A stretch of DNA of 36,581 nt. It comes from Candidatus Melainabacteria bacterium RIFCSPLOWO2_02_FULL_35_15. Lineage in GTDB: Bacteria > Cyanobacteriota > Vampirovibrionia > 2-02-FULL-35-15. Within the stretch, counting starts at the first letter, position 1, and the number at the start of each line of letters is the position of its first letter. Location: positions 1 through 36,581 of the forward strand of contig MFRN01000021.1 of assembly GCA_001784585.1 (NCBI GenBank). Direction: 5' to 3'. The notes under the pieces were generated by a model, which made no database searches, was not told the DNA's origin, and saw nothing but the letters and a program-made list of their open reading frames with translations. Below, piece by piece: positions 10,129-18,817 of the stretch. The position numbers and the translations under genes were made by a program.

Positions 10129-11193
10129 TCACAAAGCTCCTAATTCAAGATAAGGGACTCTCTTCTTTAAAAATTCTATTTCATTAGCTATATTACTAAA
10201 AGAAACAATATAAATCTTTGATTTATACTTGATTGAAGAAAAATGATTAAGTGCTTCATTTAAAGGATCAAATTCTTCAAGTCCTATAGCAAAATAGTCA
10301 AAACCTTTATCCACTTCATCCAGAGATAAAGTCAACAACATATCTTCTAATATTTTTGGCTCATTATCCTTAATAGTAAAAAGAGAAACATAAAAAAAAT
10401 TAATCCTCTTAGCTTTTGGGGAAAATTTAAGCAAGCCAGATATTTTAAATTGATTACAATCTGTCAAATGCACTTGTTTGAATGCTCTTTGATCCCACTT
10501 TGCAAAAATTCCGACAATTTCTTCTTTGTTATTTACTGCAATGTAAAAATCTTCTTGTTTTAATCCTTTAAGAAAACCAGTACCAAAATCTGATACTTTA
10601 TAATATGGATAAAATTGTTTTTTTTGTCCTTCTTCATGCAAAAAGTTGATTACAGATTCCAGTGGAAAGTCGGTGCCTTTTTTGATCTTATATATTTTGC
10701 TTTGTTTTATTCTATCCAGCTTTACCAAGTATGTCAGCAAATTACCATAAGGAGTATAAGTTGGAAGTCCAGCTTTTCCACTTTCGAGGACTTTTCTTGC
10801 TTCTAAATTATCTTCAACAATTGTTGTTAGATAAAAGGGAGCACAATTGTCTTGATCCAGTTTTCGAAGAAATTTATAACCTTTTGCAAGATAAATATTT
10901 TTTCTAAATTTTGAAGTTACTCTTAAACTACTTAAATATCCAATATTTACAATCTCACCATTTACAAAAACTGGTTTTATAGCTCTTACACCAAATGCAA
11001 TAAGTTCACCTTCTTCTTCTGTTTTTATTACAACTATTTGACATTTCTTTCCTTGAACTTGTACTGCATTAAAAAAACTTGGCTCAGTTTCAAAACTAAC
11101 AGAGATTGAACCTTCAATTTGATTAGTTTTTAGACCTTCCCTTAATATATAGTCATCTTCTTTACTTGCAATTTTAACAATGCACTTTACCAT
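10129..11193 (-). CDS. GNAT-superfamily N-acyltransferase-like protein
   Basis: About 354 residues. The N-terminal half resembles a GNAT domain: a strand pair around IVVIKTEEEGELIAFGVRAI, then NIGYLSSLRVTSKFRKNIYL, a V/LRV-x-x-x-x-R type acyl-CoA loop region, and IVEDNLEARKVLESG, which matches the GNAT helix with conserved N and A-R. The C-terminal half (from about 190) may be a second, degenerate GNAT fold. A longer start at 11220 overlaps the upstream gene by 23 bp. The ATG at 11191-11193 is preferred because it follows that gene's stop by 4 nt and has AGGA 8 nt upstream. A likely role is to move an acyl group to an amine in the island pathway; donor and acceptor are unknown. Confidence 0.6.
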   Translation of the reverse strand: MVKCIVKIASKEDDYILREGLKTNQIEGSISVSFETEPSFFNAVQVQGKKCQIVVIKTEEEGELIAFGVRAIKPVFVNGEIVNIGYLSSLRVTSKFRKNIYLAKGYKFLRKLDQDNCAPFYLTTIVEDNLEARKVLESGKAGLPTYTPYGNLLTYLVKLDRIKQSKIYKIKKGTDFPLESVINFLHEEGQKKQFYPYYKVSDFGTGFLKGLKQEDFYIAVNNKEEIVGIFAKWDQRAFKQVHLTDCNQFKISGLLKFSPKAKRINFFYVSLFTIKDNEPKILEDMLLTLSLDEVDKGFDYFAIGLEEFDPLNEALNHFSSIKYKSKIYIVSFSNIANEIEFLKKRVPYLELGAL

Positions 11194-11197
11194 TTTA

Positions 11198-12580
11198 TTA
11201 GTCCTGACAGCCAAGTTCATTGAGAGCTTCAGTTGTAGCTAGCTCTTCTTTGCTAATGACATCTCCAATAGGCCAGTATTGTCTTTGTCGTACTCCATAG
11301 TATGAGGTAAAGTTAGCAGAAAAATAAATTAAAGATTGATTAATATTTTTGCAATTAGCCTTAAAATCAATCATTCGCTTAAAGATAGAGCCAGAATTGT
11401 AAAATTTAGTTCTACACTCAAAACATTTTTCTGCAAGGATCTCAGCTGAAAAATTTTTAGGTCTAAAAGCTACTTCACCAAACTTGTAATCGGGTTTAAT
11501 CCACCAGTTTGGAGTAATTAGCCTTCCTTCGCTCATTAGTCTATTATAAAGTGCCGTTCCAGGGTATGGTACTAGATGATTAAAAGCAGCAAGAGCAAGT
11601 TTTTGTTCAATAGCAAAGTCTAAAGTTCTGTCAAAGTCTTCTAAAGTATCATAATCATATCCAAAGACAAATGTTGCATAAATAGTAATTCCATGATCTC
11701 TGAGCATACTAATCGATTCTGAATAATTCCTCTTTACAACAGTCCAGCTTTTTCCCATAGCTTCTAAATTTTTGGGATTAAGAGATTCAAAACCAATTAA
11801 AATATTTGCACAACCACTTTTTTCCATAAGCCTTAAAAGTTCTCTGTGATTAGTCATATTTATGCTTCCATGGCTAAACCACTTTTTCTTAAGTGGAGCA
11901 ATTGCCTTGCACAGCTCTTTAGTTCTGTTGATTCTTGAAACAAAGTTATCATCAACAAAATAAATAAGATCTCCCTTTAAACTCTCAATATCGGCAACAA
12001 TATTTTTTATTTCTTTGTTTCTATAATTTCCTTTAAATGAACCTGCAATAGCACAAAATTCACAATAAAAAGGACAACCTCTACCGGTCTCAACCATTTC
12101 AAGAGCAATATACTTTTTTTTAGCAAATAAATCTCTTTTAGGTTTCACATGTTCAAGCATTCCTGTAGTCGCTTTTGATCTATAAGTCTTTTGTAAAGTG
12201 CCTTTTCTTGCGTCTTCCATTACTGTTCCCCAAGTATCTTCTGCATCACCTATAATTACAGAATCTGTATGCTTAGCTGCTTCTTCAGGAATTAAGGATG
12301 CATGTATGCCACCCATTACAACAGGGACTCTTCTTTTTCTAAATTCCTTAGAAATATTGTAGGCCCTTTGAGCTGTGTATGTTTCTATGGGAATTGCTAC
12401 TAAATTGGTCTGTTCATCATAAGGGATTTCATCTAACCTATCATCATAAAATTTAATTTCGACATCTTCTGGAGTTAACCCTGCAATAACTGCTATAGCT
12501 AAAGGCTGCATTTGCCATGAGTCAACATATTTCCCTCCCTTAATTTTCCCAATACTTGGCTGTATAAGAGTTAATCTCAT
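11198..12580 (-). CDS. B12-binding-type radical SAM enzyme (first)
   Basis: 460 residues with an N-terminal Rossmann-like domain of the B12-binding type (1-130; VPVVMGGIHASLIPEEA is the typical second half), then a radical SAM barrel with the cluster motif CPFYCEFC (Cys169, 173, 176), and later GFESLNPKNLEAMGK and FVFGYDYDTLEDF, which are standard in this group. The canonical DxHxxG cobalamin ligand motif is not seen, so cobalamin may be bound base-off without His, or not at all. Family members methylate unactivated carbons or remodel rings and lipids. The C-terminal 100 residues are family-specific. The gene is preceded by GAGGA and lies 2 bp after the paralogous gene, so the two are cotranscribed and probably act in sequence. 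Confidence 0.85.
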   Translation of the reverse strand: MRLTLIQPSIGKIKGGKYVDSWQMQPLAIAVIAGLTPEDVEIKFYDDRLDEIPYDEQTNLVAIPIETYTAQRAYNISKEFRKRRVPVVMGGIHASLIPEEAAKHTDSVIIGDAEDTWGTVMEDARKGTLQKTYRSKATTGMLEHVKPKRDLFAKKKYIALEMVETGRGCPFYCEFCAIAGSFKGNYRNKEIKNIVADIESLKGDLIYFVDDNFVSRINRTKELCKAIAPLKKKWFSHGSINMTNHRELLRLMEKSGCANILIGFESLNPKNLEAMGKSWTVVKRNYSESISMLRDHGITIYATFVFGYDYDTLEDFDRTLDFAIEQKLALAAFNHLVPYPGTALYNRLMSEGRLITPNWWIKPDYKFGEVAFRPKNFSAEILAEKCFECRTKFYNSGSIFKRMIDFKANCKNINQSLIYFSANFTSYYGVRQRQYWPIGDVISKEELATTEALNELGCQD

Positions 12581-12582
12581 AT

Positions 12583-13956
12583 TTAAGCAATTTCCTCTTT
12601 AAGAATGTACTCATCTGAGTCATGATTTGGATTCCATTTAAACTGAATTTCCTCCATTTTACTTATTGGAAAATCCTTTAGTTTTTTTGCATAGTACCTA
12701 TATCCAATATTTGTGATCAATGGAACGTAAGGTGGTACTCCTGAGCCTAAAATCCTGTGAATAATAGATTTTATGCTATAAGTTTGTTTCCATGCCCAAA
12801 GTTGGCCTTCCCTTAATTCCTCTGATGTCATTTTTAGTGGCTTATATACAACATGTTGTGCATCATATAGTGTCCAATTCTTTGTTAGAATTCTGCCCTC
12901 TTTTTCTAATCTTTTAAATAATGGTGTACCTGGGAAAGGAGTATAAATAGAGTATCGTGGGAGATCGATTTTTACCTCATTAACAAAATCAACTGTCCTC
13001 TTAAAAGAGTCCTTATCGTCATGGTCCATCCCGAACATAAAAGTTCCATTAATTGTAATACCTCTGTCATGAAGTTTTTTAACTATTTCTTTGTAATTAC
13101 TAACATTGTTAAAACTTTTATTTATAATTTGTGTTCCTTCATTAGAAACTGTTTCAAAACCTATTAGCAATCCTTTGCAACCACTCTTAACTGCCAAGTC
13201 CATTAACTCTTCATCATCTGCTATTTTTACTGTAGCTAAACCACTCCATATTTTCTTTAATGGGATCATGGCTCTCCATAGTTCCTTTATATATTTTTTA
13301 TCTTCAATTGGACTTGGATCAACAAAAATAATAAGATGACTACCTAGTGCTTCAATTTCATTAATTACATCAGTTATAGGCCTATGAAGATAATTTTTAG
13401 ATGTTGCTGTAACTGCACAAAAATCACATTTATACGGACACCCAAAGGTTGCTTGAACTGCGCCATAAGATATATAAGAAAATCTCTTAAGAAGATCTCT
13501 TCTAGGTATAGGCAAGTTAGATAAATTAATATTTTCAGGTTGAGTATATAATTTTTTTAATTCTCCGTTTTTAAAATCTCTAAGAAGCTGAGGCCATGTC
13601 TCATAAGCTAACCCAGTTATTACAGCATCTGCATGATGCATTGCTTCCTGGGGCATAAGTGTAGGATGCACACCACCTAAAACCACAGTAGCACCTCTTT
13701 TTCTGAAATGATTAGCTAATGCATATGCCCTAACTGCAGTACCGGTAATTGCACTTATCCCTATTAAATCAGCTTCTATATTTTCGTCTAATACACAAAC
13801 TCCCTCATCAACTATCTCAATTTCAGCTTCTAATTCTTTCGGGACTAATGCTGCCAAGGTTGTTAATGTAAGCGGAGCATATCTAAGTAAGGTAGGAAAT
13901 ATTCCACCTTTTTTTCTATACATTATGCCACTAGGAGATATAAGTAGAATCTTCAT
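12583..13956 (-). CDS. B12-binding-type radical SAM enzyme (second)
   Basis: About 457 residues. It has an N-terminal B12-binding-like domain (MKILLISPSG start, ATVVLGGVHPTLMPQEA) and a radical SAM barrel with CPYKCDFC (Cys173, 177, 180 from this start), followed by GFETVSNEGTQIINK and GTFMFGMDHDDKDSF. It resembles the BchE/HpnJ-like group, whose members act on cyclic or lipid substrates; the substrate here is not determined. It is a diverged paralogue of the next gene, with the same domain order and length. An upstream TTG at 13965, 5 nt after a G6 run, would add MLQ; I prefer the ATG at 13954-13956 because MKILLISP is the normal N-terminus. No DxHxxG is seen here either. Confidence 0.84.
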   Translation of the reverse strand: MKILLISPSGIMYRKKGGIFPTLLRYAPLTLTTLAALVPKELEAEIEIVDEGVCVLDENIEADLIGISAITGTAVRAYALANHFRKRGATVVLGGVHPTLMPQEAMHHADAVITGLAYETWPQLLRDFKNGELKKLYTQPENINLSNLPIPRRDLLKRFSYISYGAVQATFGCPYKCDFCAVTATSKNYLHRPITDVINEIEALGSHLIIFVDPSPIEDKKYIKELWRAMIPLKKIWSGLATVKIADDEELMDLAVKSGCKGLLIGFETVSNEGTQIINKSFNNVSNYKEIVKKLHDRGITINGTFMFGMDHDDKDSFKRTVDFVNEVKIDLPRYSIYTPFPGTPLFKRLEKEGRILTKNWTLYDAQHVVYKPLKMTSEELREGQLWAWKQTYSIKSIIHRILGSGVPPYVPLITNIGYRYYAKKLKDFPISKMEEIQFKWNPNHDSDEYILKEEIA

Positions 13957-14033
13957 TTGAAGCAAATTATCCCCCCTATCTTTATACCTCTATGGTGCAT
14001 ATTCTTTGCTATTAGTTCAATCAAATAAATTCC

Positions 14034-14456
14034 TCAATTACACCTTCTAACTTGTAGAAGCATTGATATGCCAATAACTACAACAACTGCCAATACAATC
14101 ATATTTTTAAATGGGTCAACATTATTTATTAACCCTTCTGGTGATGAGCAAAAGAAGAAAATTCTTTGAGCAATCCTAATAGCACATAAAGCTATCCCAA
14201 TATAAATGATAGTTTTATACTTGCTTGGATTTGTTGCAGCTAAAGCCATGAACACGCCAAAGATCAAAAGGTAAGCAGAAAAGGGATTTAAAACCCAACT
14301 TATCTGATCAGTTAGTATCAAGTTAAAATTAAAAAAAGTTCTTGCAAGGACTACAGTTAGATCCTTTGCAAAAATACCTATACATCCTAGGATGATATGG
14401 TATATTGCAACAAACCATAAGATGGTTTGTAAAAATTGATTTGAGTTTTTTGACAT
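14034..14456 (-). CDS. Small four-helix membrane protein of unknown function
   Basis: 140 residues with about four hydrophobic helices: LQTILWFVAIYHIILGCIGIF, the NPFSAYLLIFGVFMALAAT region, the IIYIGIALCAIRIAQRIFFF region, and a last one near MIVLAVVVVIGISMLLQV. The polar loops are short and no catalytic motif is visible. I do not recognise the family with certainty. A strong ribosome-binding site (GGAGGAG) precedes the ATG. It lies between the GH3 gene (62 bp upstream) and the radical SAM genes (about 75 bp downstream), so it is probably part of the same operon. It might hold the pathway at the membrane or export the product; this is inferred only from its position. Confidence 0.65.
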   Translation of the reverse strand: MSKNSNQFLQTILWFVAIYHIILGCIGIFAKDLTVVLARTFFNFNLILTDQISWVLNPFSAYLLIFGVFMALAATNPSKYKTIIYIGIALCAIRIAQRIFFFCSSPEGLINNVDPFKNMIVLAVVVVIGISMLLQVRRCN

Positions 14457-14518
14457 GATGTTTCTCCTCCAAAAAAGAGTTTAACACTTACTAAATTAAA
14501 AAGTTTGTACGAAACTAT

Positions 14519-16120
14519 TTATATAACAAAATCTCCTTTAAAATTCCTAAGCCAACCTGTTTTATTGCAAAGTACCGTAGATTTAACGCTACCGATTTGT
14601 TTCCCTTTGGTTTTTTCCAGATAAATATCTGAGGCTCTCTTAATATTATTTATGTCGATTAGAAAAATCTTAATTGGTCCTAATTGACCAAGCTTTCTAC
14701 AATACTTATAGTGATAATTTTCTTGCAATCTTTCATCCAAAACTTTTGCGACTTTAACTAAAATTGTATTTTGATGTTTGCCCAACTCCAAAAAAAGCGT
14801 ATATGAGTAAGAATTCTGGTCTTTTATATACTCTGGAGCAATCATATAAAAAGAAGGGTTCAACAAATACTGTTTGAACACTGTCTTTATAACTTGTTCA
14901 ACATTAGATTCGTTTAACTTCTCCCCAAAAAGATCTGATACTTTACTGCTCCTACCCACAAACCTCAAAAGTGGGCACTGATTCTTAAAACCTACAACTT
15001 TGACTATATCTTGTAAGTTGTATCTATATAACCCTCCACTATTAGTTAAAATTACTTCATACTGTTTCCCCAACTCTAGTTCATGAGCTAACTTAAGGTT
15101 ATTTTTTTTATCTCTTTCCTTAAATTCAAAAAAATGAGAGTTTATTGACAATGCAGCCCCCTCACGTTCTACAAGCGGAAAAGAAATAAATCCTTCGGTT
15201 GCAATAAGTCCTTTACCTTGAATCTCAACTTCAGGAAAAAGTTCTTCCACCTCTCTAATAGACATTGCAGCATTCCCATCGACCCACATACTTATCAATG
15301 AGAGTTTTGTCCAAATCCTCTTTAAATAATTTTTTTTCTGCAGGTCAAAAAAAATATTCTCTAGTTCTTTAGATCTAGTTTTATCTTTAATTTTTCTTAT
15401 AACCAAATCTGGATTATTTAATAACGGTCTAAGTAATAACAATAAGAATGTTGGATTCCAAATAGAGATAAAAGCTAAATTTTTGTCATTAAGTAAGGTT
15501 ATTAGTGTTAGATCTTTAAATTCCTCAATATTATGTATCTTAGCAACATCAAAAGGAACAGAACTTAATTTAGAAATAATTTCTTGTTGCTCGCAAGTAA
15601 AATAAGATCTATCATCTCCAAAGCCAATAAGAATTCCATTCTTAGTTCTAATATTTTGAGAGGTAGCGGGAGTTATTGACCAATAAAAACTCCCATTACT
15701 TATCCCAGGTTTATTTTCAAATAAATCATAAAACCAAGCAGAAATCCCATTTCTAAATTCTTGAAACAAAGATTTTGTGTATGGTATTAATTTGGTAGGA
15801 GTTACTGATCCACTAGTTGGCTCCAAAATAATAACTGGCTCGTTGGTTAATATATTTTGTTCCCCATTTATAATTCTATCTATGTAATCTTTATAATCTT
15901 CATAAATTGTTAATGGTACAAATGTTTGAAAATCTTTAATTGTTTTTATTTTCTTGAAATTATATTTTTTGCCATAAACAGAGTCTTCATTACGTTGAAG
16001 GATAGAAAACAGTTTCTTTTGTTGTATCTCTTTAACATTATTGCTAGAACTGCAGAAATCTAAGTTCCCTCTTAAGAAAGAAAGCTTTAGTGCTTGATTT
16101 AGTTTCTGATATTGTTTCAT
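14519..16120 (-). CDS. GH3-family acyl-adenylate amide synthetase
   Basis: 533 residues matching the GH3 (auxin-responsive promoter) family of ANL-type ligases, which activate a carboxylate with ATP and join it to an amine, usually an amino acid. Seen in order: FVPLTIYEDYKDYIDRIING, the ATP-loop EPTSGSVTPTKLIPYTKSL, GSFYWSITPATSQN, an ATEGFISFPL stretch, NSGGLYRYNLQDIVKVVGF, and LRFVGRSSKVSDLFGEKL leading into the small mobile C-terminal domain. All core motifs appear intact. Its ATG overlaps the stop of the upstream gene by 4 bp (ATGA), so translation is coupled to the DUF2145-like secreted protein. It is the best clue that the island makes an acyl-amide product. The acid and amine substrates are unknown. 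Confidence 0.85.
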   Translation of the reverse strand: MKQYQKLNQALKLSFLRGNLDFCSSSNNVKEIQQKKLFSILQRNEDSVYGKKYNFKKIKTIKDFQTFVPLTIYEDYKDYIDRIINGEQNILTNEPVIILEPTSGSVTPTKLIPYTKSLFQEFRNGISAWFYDLFENKPGISNGSFYWSITPATSQNIRTKNGILIGFGDDRSYFTCEQQEIISKLSSVPFDVAKIHNIEEFKDLTLITLLNDKNLAFISIWNPTFLLLLLRPLLNNPDLVIRKIKDKTRSKELENIFFDLQKKNYLKRIWTKLSLISMWVDGNAAMSIREVEELFPEVEIQGKGLIATEGFISFPLVEREGAALSINSHFFEFKERDKKNNLKLAHELELGKQYEVILTNSGGLYRYNLQDIVKVVGFKNQCPLLRFVGRSSKVSDLFGEKLNESNVEQVIKTVFKQYLLNPSFYMIAPEYIKDQNSYSYTLFLELGKHQNTILVKVAKVLDERLQENYHYKYCRKLGQLGPIKIFLIDINNIKRASDIYLEKTKGKQIGSVKSTVLCNKTGWLRNFKGDFVI

Positions 16121-16932
16121 TGGCTGCGATAAAAAATCTTTTTTGTAAATAAGTTTGAATTGTATAAATCACGAACCATTATTGTTTTAACATATCCATT
16201 TTTAGGAAGCTCATCCCAAAAGACATGAGGCATAAGTTTAAGAAGTAGTTTTCTGTAAACCGTTAACCTTAATGGTTCTATAATTATTTCATTATTAATG
16301 ATTTCTAGTAGCTTATTGGCATTATATATATTTTTCTTTGCAGCAAACACATTTAATATAACCCATTCAACACAATTGGTACTATTCAAATTTTCTATTG
16401 GTGAAATTAAGTTGTATTTTTGTGATTTTACTAAATCTTTATATTTCCCAGATACAAAACCTAATATCAGATTTTTTTGAATATTGTTATTAGGGATTAA
16501 TATCAAAGCATTTAATTTCAGATCAGGTTGTGTATAAAAAAAATCATAAACAGAAGTTCTCTTTATTTCAAAGAATCTATGCTTCGTTTTTGGATTTGAA
16601 AACAAGTTATACACCATCCATTGATCAAGTTCAGGATCCCGGAGAATAATGCCTGTATGTCCCATCTTTGTTTTATCAAGCACTCTTACAAATCTTATTC
16701 CAGGTCTTGAAACTATAGCAGCCTTAGTATCTGATTGTTCCAGTATTTCAATAACCCACTTGCTTAGCTTTTTAGCAATCCTCTTTTTTAAGATATTAGG
16801 ATGTTTACATTCTTTTATTAAAGGCAAGGTTGTATTAACTTTGACATAATTATTTGAAGCTTCAACTGACAAGAAAGAAACTAGGATTGAAACAGTTAAT
16901 AGGTATAAGATTAGTAAATGTTTTATGGACAT
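16117..16932 (-). CDS. Secreted DUF2145-like protein (possible permuted papain/NlpC fold)
   Basis: 271 residues with an N-terminal signal peptide (about 1-25). The body follows DUF2145 closely in order: AAIVSRPGI, KMGHTGIILRD (His92), WMVYNLFSNP, DFFYTQPDLKLNALILIPNN, KSQKYNLISP and NSTNCVEWVILNVFAAK (Cys187). A His early and a Cys later in an N-C-x-E/Q-W context is the arrangement of circularly permuted NlpC/P60 (LRAT-like) enzymes, so hydrolase or acyltransferase activity outside the membrane is possible. That fold assignment is my inference. It overlaps the upstream small secreted protein by 10 bp and the downstream GH3 gene by 4 bp, which places it firmly in the operon. Confidence 0.6.
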   Translation of the reverse strand: MSIKHLLILYLLTVSILVSFLSVEASNNYVKVNTTLPLIKECKHPNILKKRIAKKLSKWVIEILEQSDTKAAIVSRPGIRFVRVLDKTKMGHTGIILRDPELDQWMVYNLFSNPKTKHRFFEIKRTSVYDFFYTQPDLKLNALILIPNNNIQKNLILGFVSGKYKDLVKSQKYNLISPIENLNSTNCVEWVILNVFAAKKNIYNANKLLEIINNEIIIEPLRLTVYRKLLLKLMPHVFWDELPKNGYVKTIMVRDLYNSNLFTKKIFYRSQ

Positions 16933-17309
16933 GGCAATTTTTTATAAATGGATCTTATTATTCCGCTTTCTTCGACCCTAAAGCACTTTTTCATACCACT
17001 TGAGTCAATGTAATTAACTTCATAATGCTCTTCAAGCGGATTTAAACTACTTAAGAATAAGTTATTAATTTCTACTTCACTTGAACCTGCTGAAATTTGG
17101 CTATATATAAATCTGTCTGCGCGTGGATTTGAATCATCCAGAATGCTATTATCAGTTGAATCAACGGCTGCATAAGTCCCTAAAACAGCACCTAATACTC
17201 CTAGAGTAACATTACTACTATTATTTTTGTGCTTTGCATAACTAACCTGAACATTTAGACCAAAAATTAAGACAAGAATAATTATTATGACTTGTAATTT
17301 ATTTTTCAT
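16923..17309 (-). CDS. Small secreted protein of unknown function
   Basis: 128 residues. Residues 1-25 form a signal peptide (VIIIILVLIFGLNVQVSYA, with cleavage probable after AYA-type SYA). The mature part has a glycine-rich hydrophobic stretch (VTLGVLGAVLGTYAAVDST) and a C-terminal region with two cysteines (KKCFRVEE and the final LPCP) that could form a disulfide. The C-terminal part, HYEVNYIDSSGMKKCFRVEE, resembles short beta-rich domains with an SmpA/OmlA-like look, but I cannot assign it. It is the second gene of the operon, 14 bp after the first, and overlaps the DUF2145-like gene by 10 bp. A ribosome-binding site (AAGGAG) precedes the start. Confidence 0.65.
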   Translation of the reverse strand: MKNKLQVIIIILVLIFGLNVQVSYAKHKNNSSNVTLGVLGAVLGTYAAVDSTDNSILDDSNPRADRFIYSQISAGSSEVEINNLFLSSLNPLEEHYEVNYIDSSGMKKCFRVEESGIIRSIYKKLPCP

Positions 17310-17323
17310 GATTTCTCCTTTTA

Positions 17324-17809
17324 TTAATCTTCTTCAAATGCTTTTCCTACGAAGAAAGCTGCTGGTATAAATGGAATTAAAATGCTGCTATCTATGCTAT
17401 TGTTTGTTGAACCTTGAACTACTGCTAAAAATCCCACAATAGGGACTGCAACTGCTGTAGCTGCTACTGCACCTATTAATGGTACAACTTTTGGTCCATG
17501 TTTTCCAATTCTTGCACTGGATTTCTTAGTAGGGGCTTGCGATGCTACAAAGTAATGATAGTTCCCAGTTGCATCTACGACATGACCAACATTTCTGCTG
17601 CCCACAGTTCCTTTGCCAAACAACAATCTTCCTTTAGAATAAACATTTTTTGATATTTCAAATCTATTGTTATCAAGTGAAACAACTGAAATGGTTGTTC
17701 CGGAGTTAAGTCTTATTTCTTCTGCATAAACAGGACTGTTTAAAAGAATTGAAATAATAACTAACAAACTAACAATTGTTTTACTTAGGGTTGATACTAT
17801 ATTTTTCAT
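17324..17809 (-). CDS. Secreted/membrane-associated protein, first gene of the TetR-controlled operon
   Basis: 161 residues with a signal peptide ending PVYA (about 1-29). A short beta-rich domain follows (EIRLNSGTTISVVSLDNNRF, then KGRLLFGKGTVGSRNVGHVV); the pattern resembles proteins with an SH3-like or OmpA-associated barrel. A hydrophobic region rich in Ala, Val and Pro comes last (VVPLIGAVAATAVAVPIVGFL and IPFIPAAFFVGKAF), probably one or two membrane-associated helices. I do not recognise a named family. AGAGGAG lies before the ATG, and the gene has its own promoter and two operator-like palindromes upstream, so it is the first gene transcribed in the operon. Confidence 0.65.
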   Translation of the reverse strand: MKNIVSTLSKTIVSLLVIISILLNSPVYAEEIRLNSGTTISVVSLDNNRFEISKNVYSKGRLLFGKGTVGSRNVGHVVDATGNYHYFVASQAPTKKSSARIGKHGPKVVPLIGAVAATAVAVPIVGFLAVVQGSTNNSIDSSILIPFIPAAFFVGKAFEED

Positions 17810-17830
17810 TATTGTTCTCCTCTTTTATTC

Positions 17831-17877
17831 TGAACATTGTTTAATTTATTTATACCACATAATTATACAGTGTTCAA
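17831..17877 (-). promoter_or_regulatory. Operon promoter with two TetR-type operators
   Basis: On the minus strand, TTGAAC (17872-17877) and TATAAA (17849-17854) are 17 bp apart, a good sigma-70 promoter. Palindrome GAACACTGTA (17866-17876) overlaps the -35 box, and TTAAACAATGTTCA (17831-17844) lies just after the -10 box at the expected start site. Both carry the AACAnTGTT-like core also seen over the tetR start. A repressor on these sites would block polymerase. Confidence 0.7.
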
Positions 17878-18002
17878 TTAAGAGAAGGTAATATTAGGAA
17901 AATTTTATATTTGCTCTCTAAAATCAATAAAATTTAATCAAATTTAGAAAATTCTAAAGAATTAAGGTTTAAATTGTGAGGATTGGAATGAGCTTGTCAG
18001 TT

Positions 18003-18019
18003 ATTAAACATTGTTTAAT
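18003..18019. promoter_or_regulatory. Perfect AACA-T-TGTT palindrome between tetR and the operon
   Basis: ATTAAACATTGTTTAAT is a 17-bp palindrome with a single central base, sharing the core of the operators at 17831-17844 and 18643-18663. It lies 11 bp after the tetR stop codon. It may be a distal operator for looping, or a weak transcription terminator for tetR. The other 180 bp between the genes shows no further signal. Confidence 0.5.
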
Positions 18020-18029
18020 TCAATTAAGA

Positions 18030-18635
18030 CTATTTAGATTTGATACCATTAGTAAAAATCTTAGCAAATGAGTTAGCTAGTGTATGTGCTGATCCTGCGC
18101 TTGCAGTGTCAAGTTTTCTGGTTAAAGAAAGAATGCATATGCCATGAAGAGAGGCCCAGAGAACCCTGGATAAATGTTCACTTTCTTTTTTGTGGTTCTT
18201 AGTAAATGGCAATAATGATTTTTCAATAAGCTCAAATATTCTGTCTATTTTATCCTGATACCATTTAGGTAATTTTTCTCCTTGTGGTCTTGGGAAATGA
18301 TGCTCATATAACATACTCCAAAAATTAAAGTGTTTAAAACTAAAATCTATATAACACTTACAAATATTATCTATTACTTGTTCTTTATTACTTATATTTG
18401 AAGTCATCTTTAAGAGTTCTTCATATAATAAATCTAATGTTTGAGCATTAATTTGTAAAATTAATTCGTCTAGATTTTTAAAAAAATTATAAAGAGTCCC
18501 GGGTGTGTATTTGATATCTTTTGCAATTTTTCTAGCACTAAGATTTTGAAATCCTTCTTTTTCTATAATCTTTCTACTGGCAGAAAGAATTATATCTTTA
18601 AGTTCATCTTTTGTATGATCGCTACGTCGTGCCAT
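18030..18635 (-). CDS. TetR/AcrR-family transcriptional repressor
   Basis: 201 residues. The N-terminal helix-turn-helix domain spans about 8-55: IILSASRKIIEKEGFQNLSA, then RKIAKDIKYTPGTLYNFFKN, the typical TetR recognition helix ending in LYNFF. The remaining helices form the ligand-binding and dimer region, with a C-terminal part (SRVLWASLHGICILSLTR) seen in the TetR_C group that includes AcrR-like regulators. The gene is in the island and on the same strand as the operon. A 21-bp palindrome over its promoter and related sites before the operon point to autoregulation and control of the nine genes by a small-molecule ligand, possibly the operon product. The -10 box is only 7 nt from the ATG and no ribosome-binding site is present. 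Confidence 0.88.
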   Translation of the reverse strand: MARRSDHTKDELKDIILSASRKIIEKEGFQNLSARKIAKDIKYTPGTLYNFFKNLDELILQINAQTLDLLYEELLKMTSNISNKEQVIDNICKCYIDFSFKHFNFWSMLYEHHFPRPQGEKLPKWYQDKIDRIFELIEKSLLPFTKNHKKESEHLSRVLWASLHGICILSLTRKLDTASAGSAHTLANSFAKIFTNGIKSK

Positions 18636-18642
18636 AGCTTAT

Positions 18643-18663
18643 ATTATAAACAGTGTTTATAAT
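18643..18663 (-). promoter_or_regulatory. 21-bp TetR operator over the tetR promoter
   Basis: ATTATAAACAGTGTTTATAAT is a perfect palindrome with one central base. On the minus strand its end forms a TATAAT -10 box (18643-18648), 7 nt before the tetR ATG, so the transcript is probably leaderless. Binding here would block transcription of tetR. The core AACA(G/T)TGTT matches the operon sites. Confidence 0.7.
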
Positions 18664-18722
18664 TTGAACGGGTATGTAAACTAAACGCCTCCCTTCAAAC
18701 ACCCAATATTTGGGATACTTGA

Positions 18723-18817
18723 CCAGGTGGCGGAATGGGCATGGGAGACTATTAAGAAGTAGTTAAATAGTTAAATAAAATCAAAATAAAGGCAGGTTTT
18801 GAACCTGCCTTTATTTT
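18723..18817. repeat. 95-bp direct repeat, copy 2 (groEL tail remnant), right edge of island
   Basis: Identical to 9315-9409. Here the groEL codons are orphaned: there is no coding sequence upstream, only the island's end (GGGATACTTGA). This is the scar left downstream of the island and probably the original end of groEL before integration. Confidence 0.95.

Larger units (their letters stand above)
9410..18722. mobile_element. 9.3-kb genomic island between duplicated groEL tails
   Basis: The segment is bounded by two identical 95-bp copies of the groEL tail. All ten genes in it are on the minus strand, opposite to groEL and coaD: a nine-gene operon of secreted, GH3-like, radical SAM and GNAT-like proteins, plus a TetR regulator. 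No integrase, transposase or relaxase gene is present. Integration by homologous recombination through a carried groEL tail, or by an enzyme supplied from elsewhere, is therefore inferred. The right-hand repeat keeps the longer T-run and leads directly into the next host genes, so it looks like the ancestral terminator position. Confidence 0.75.
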
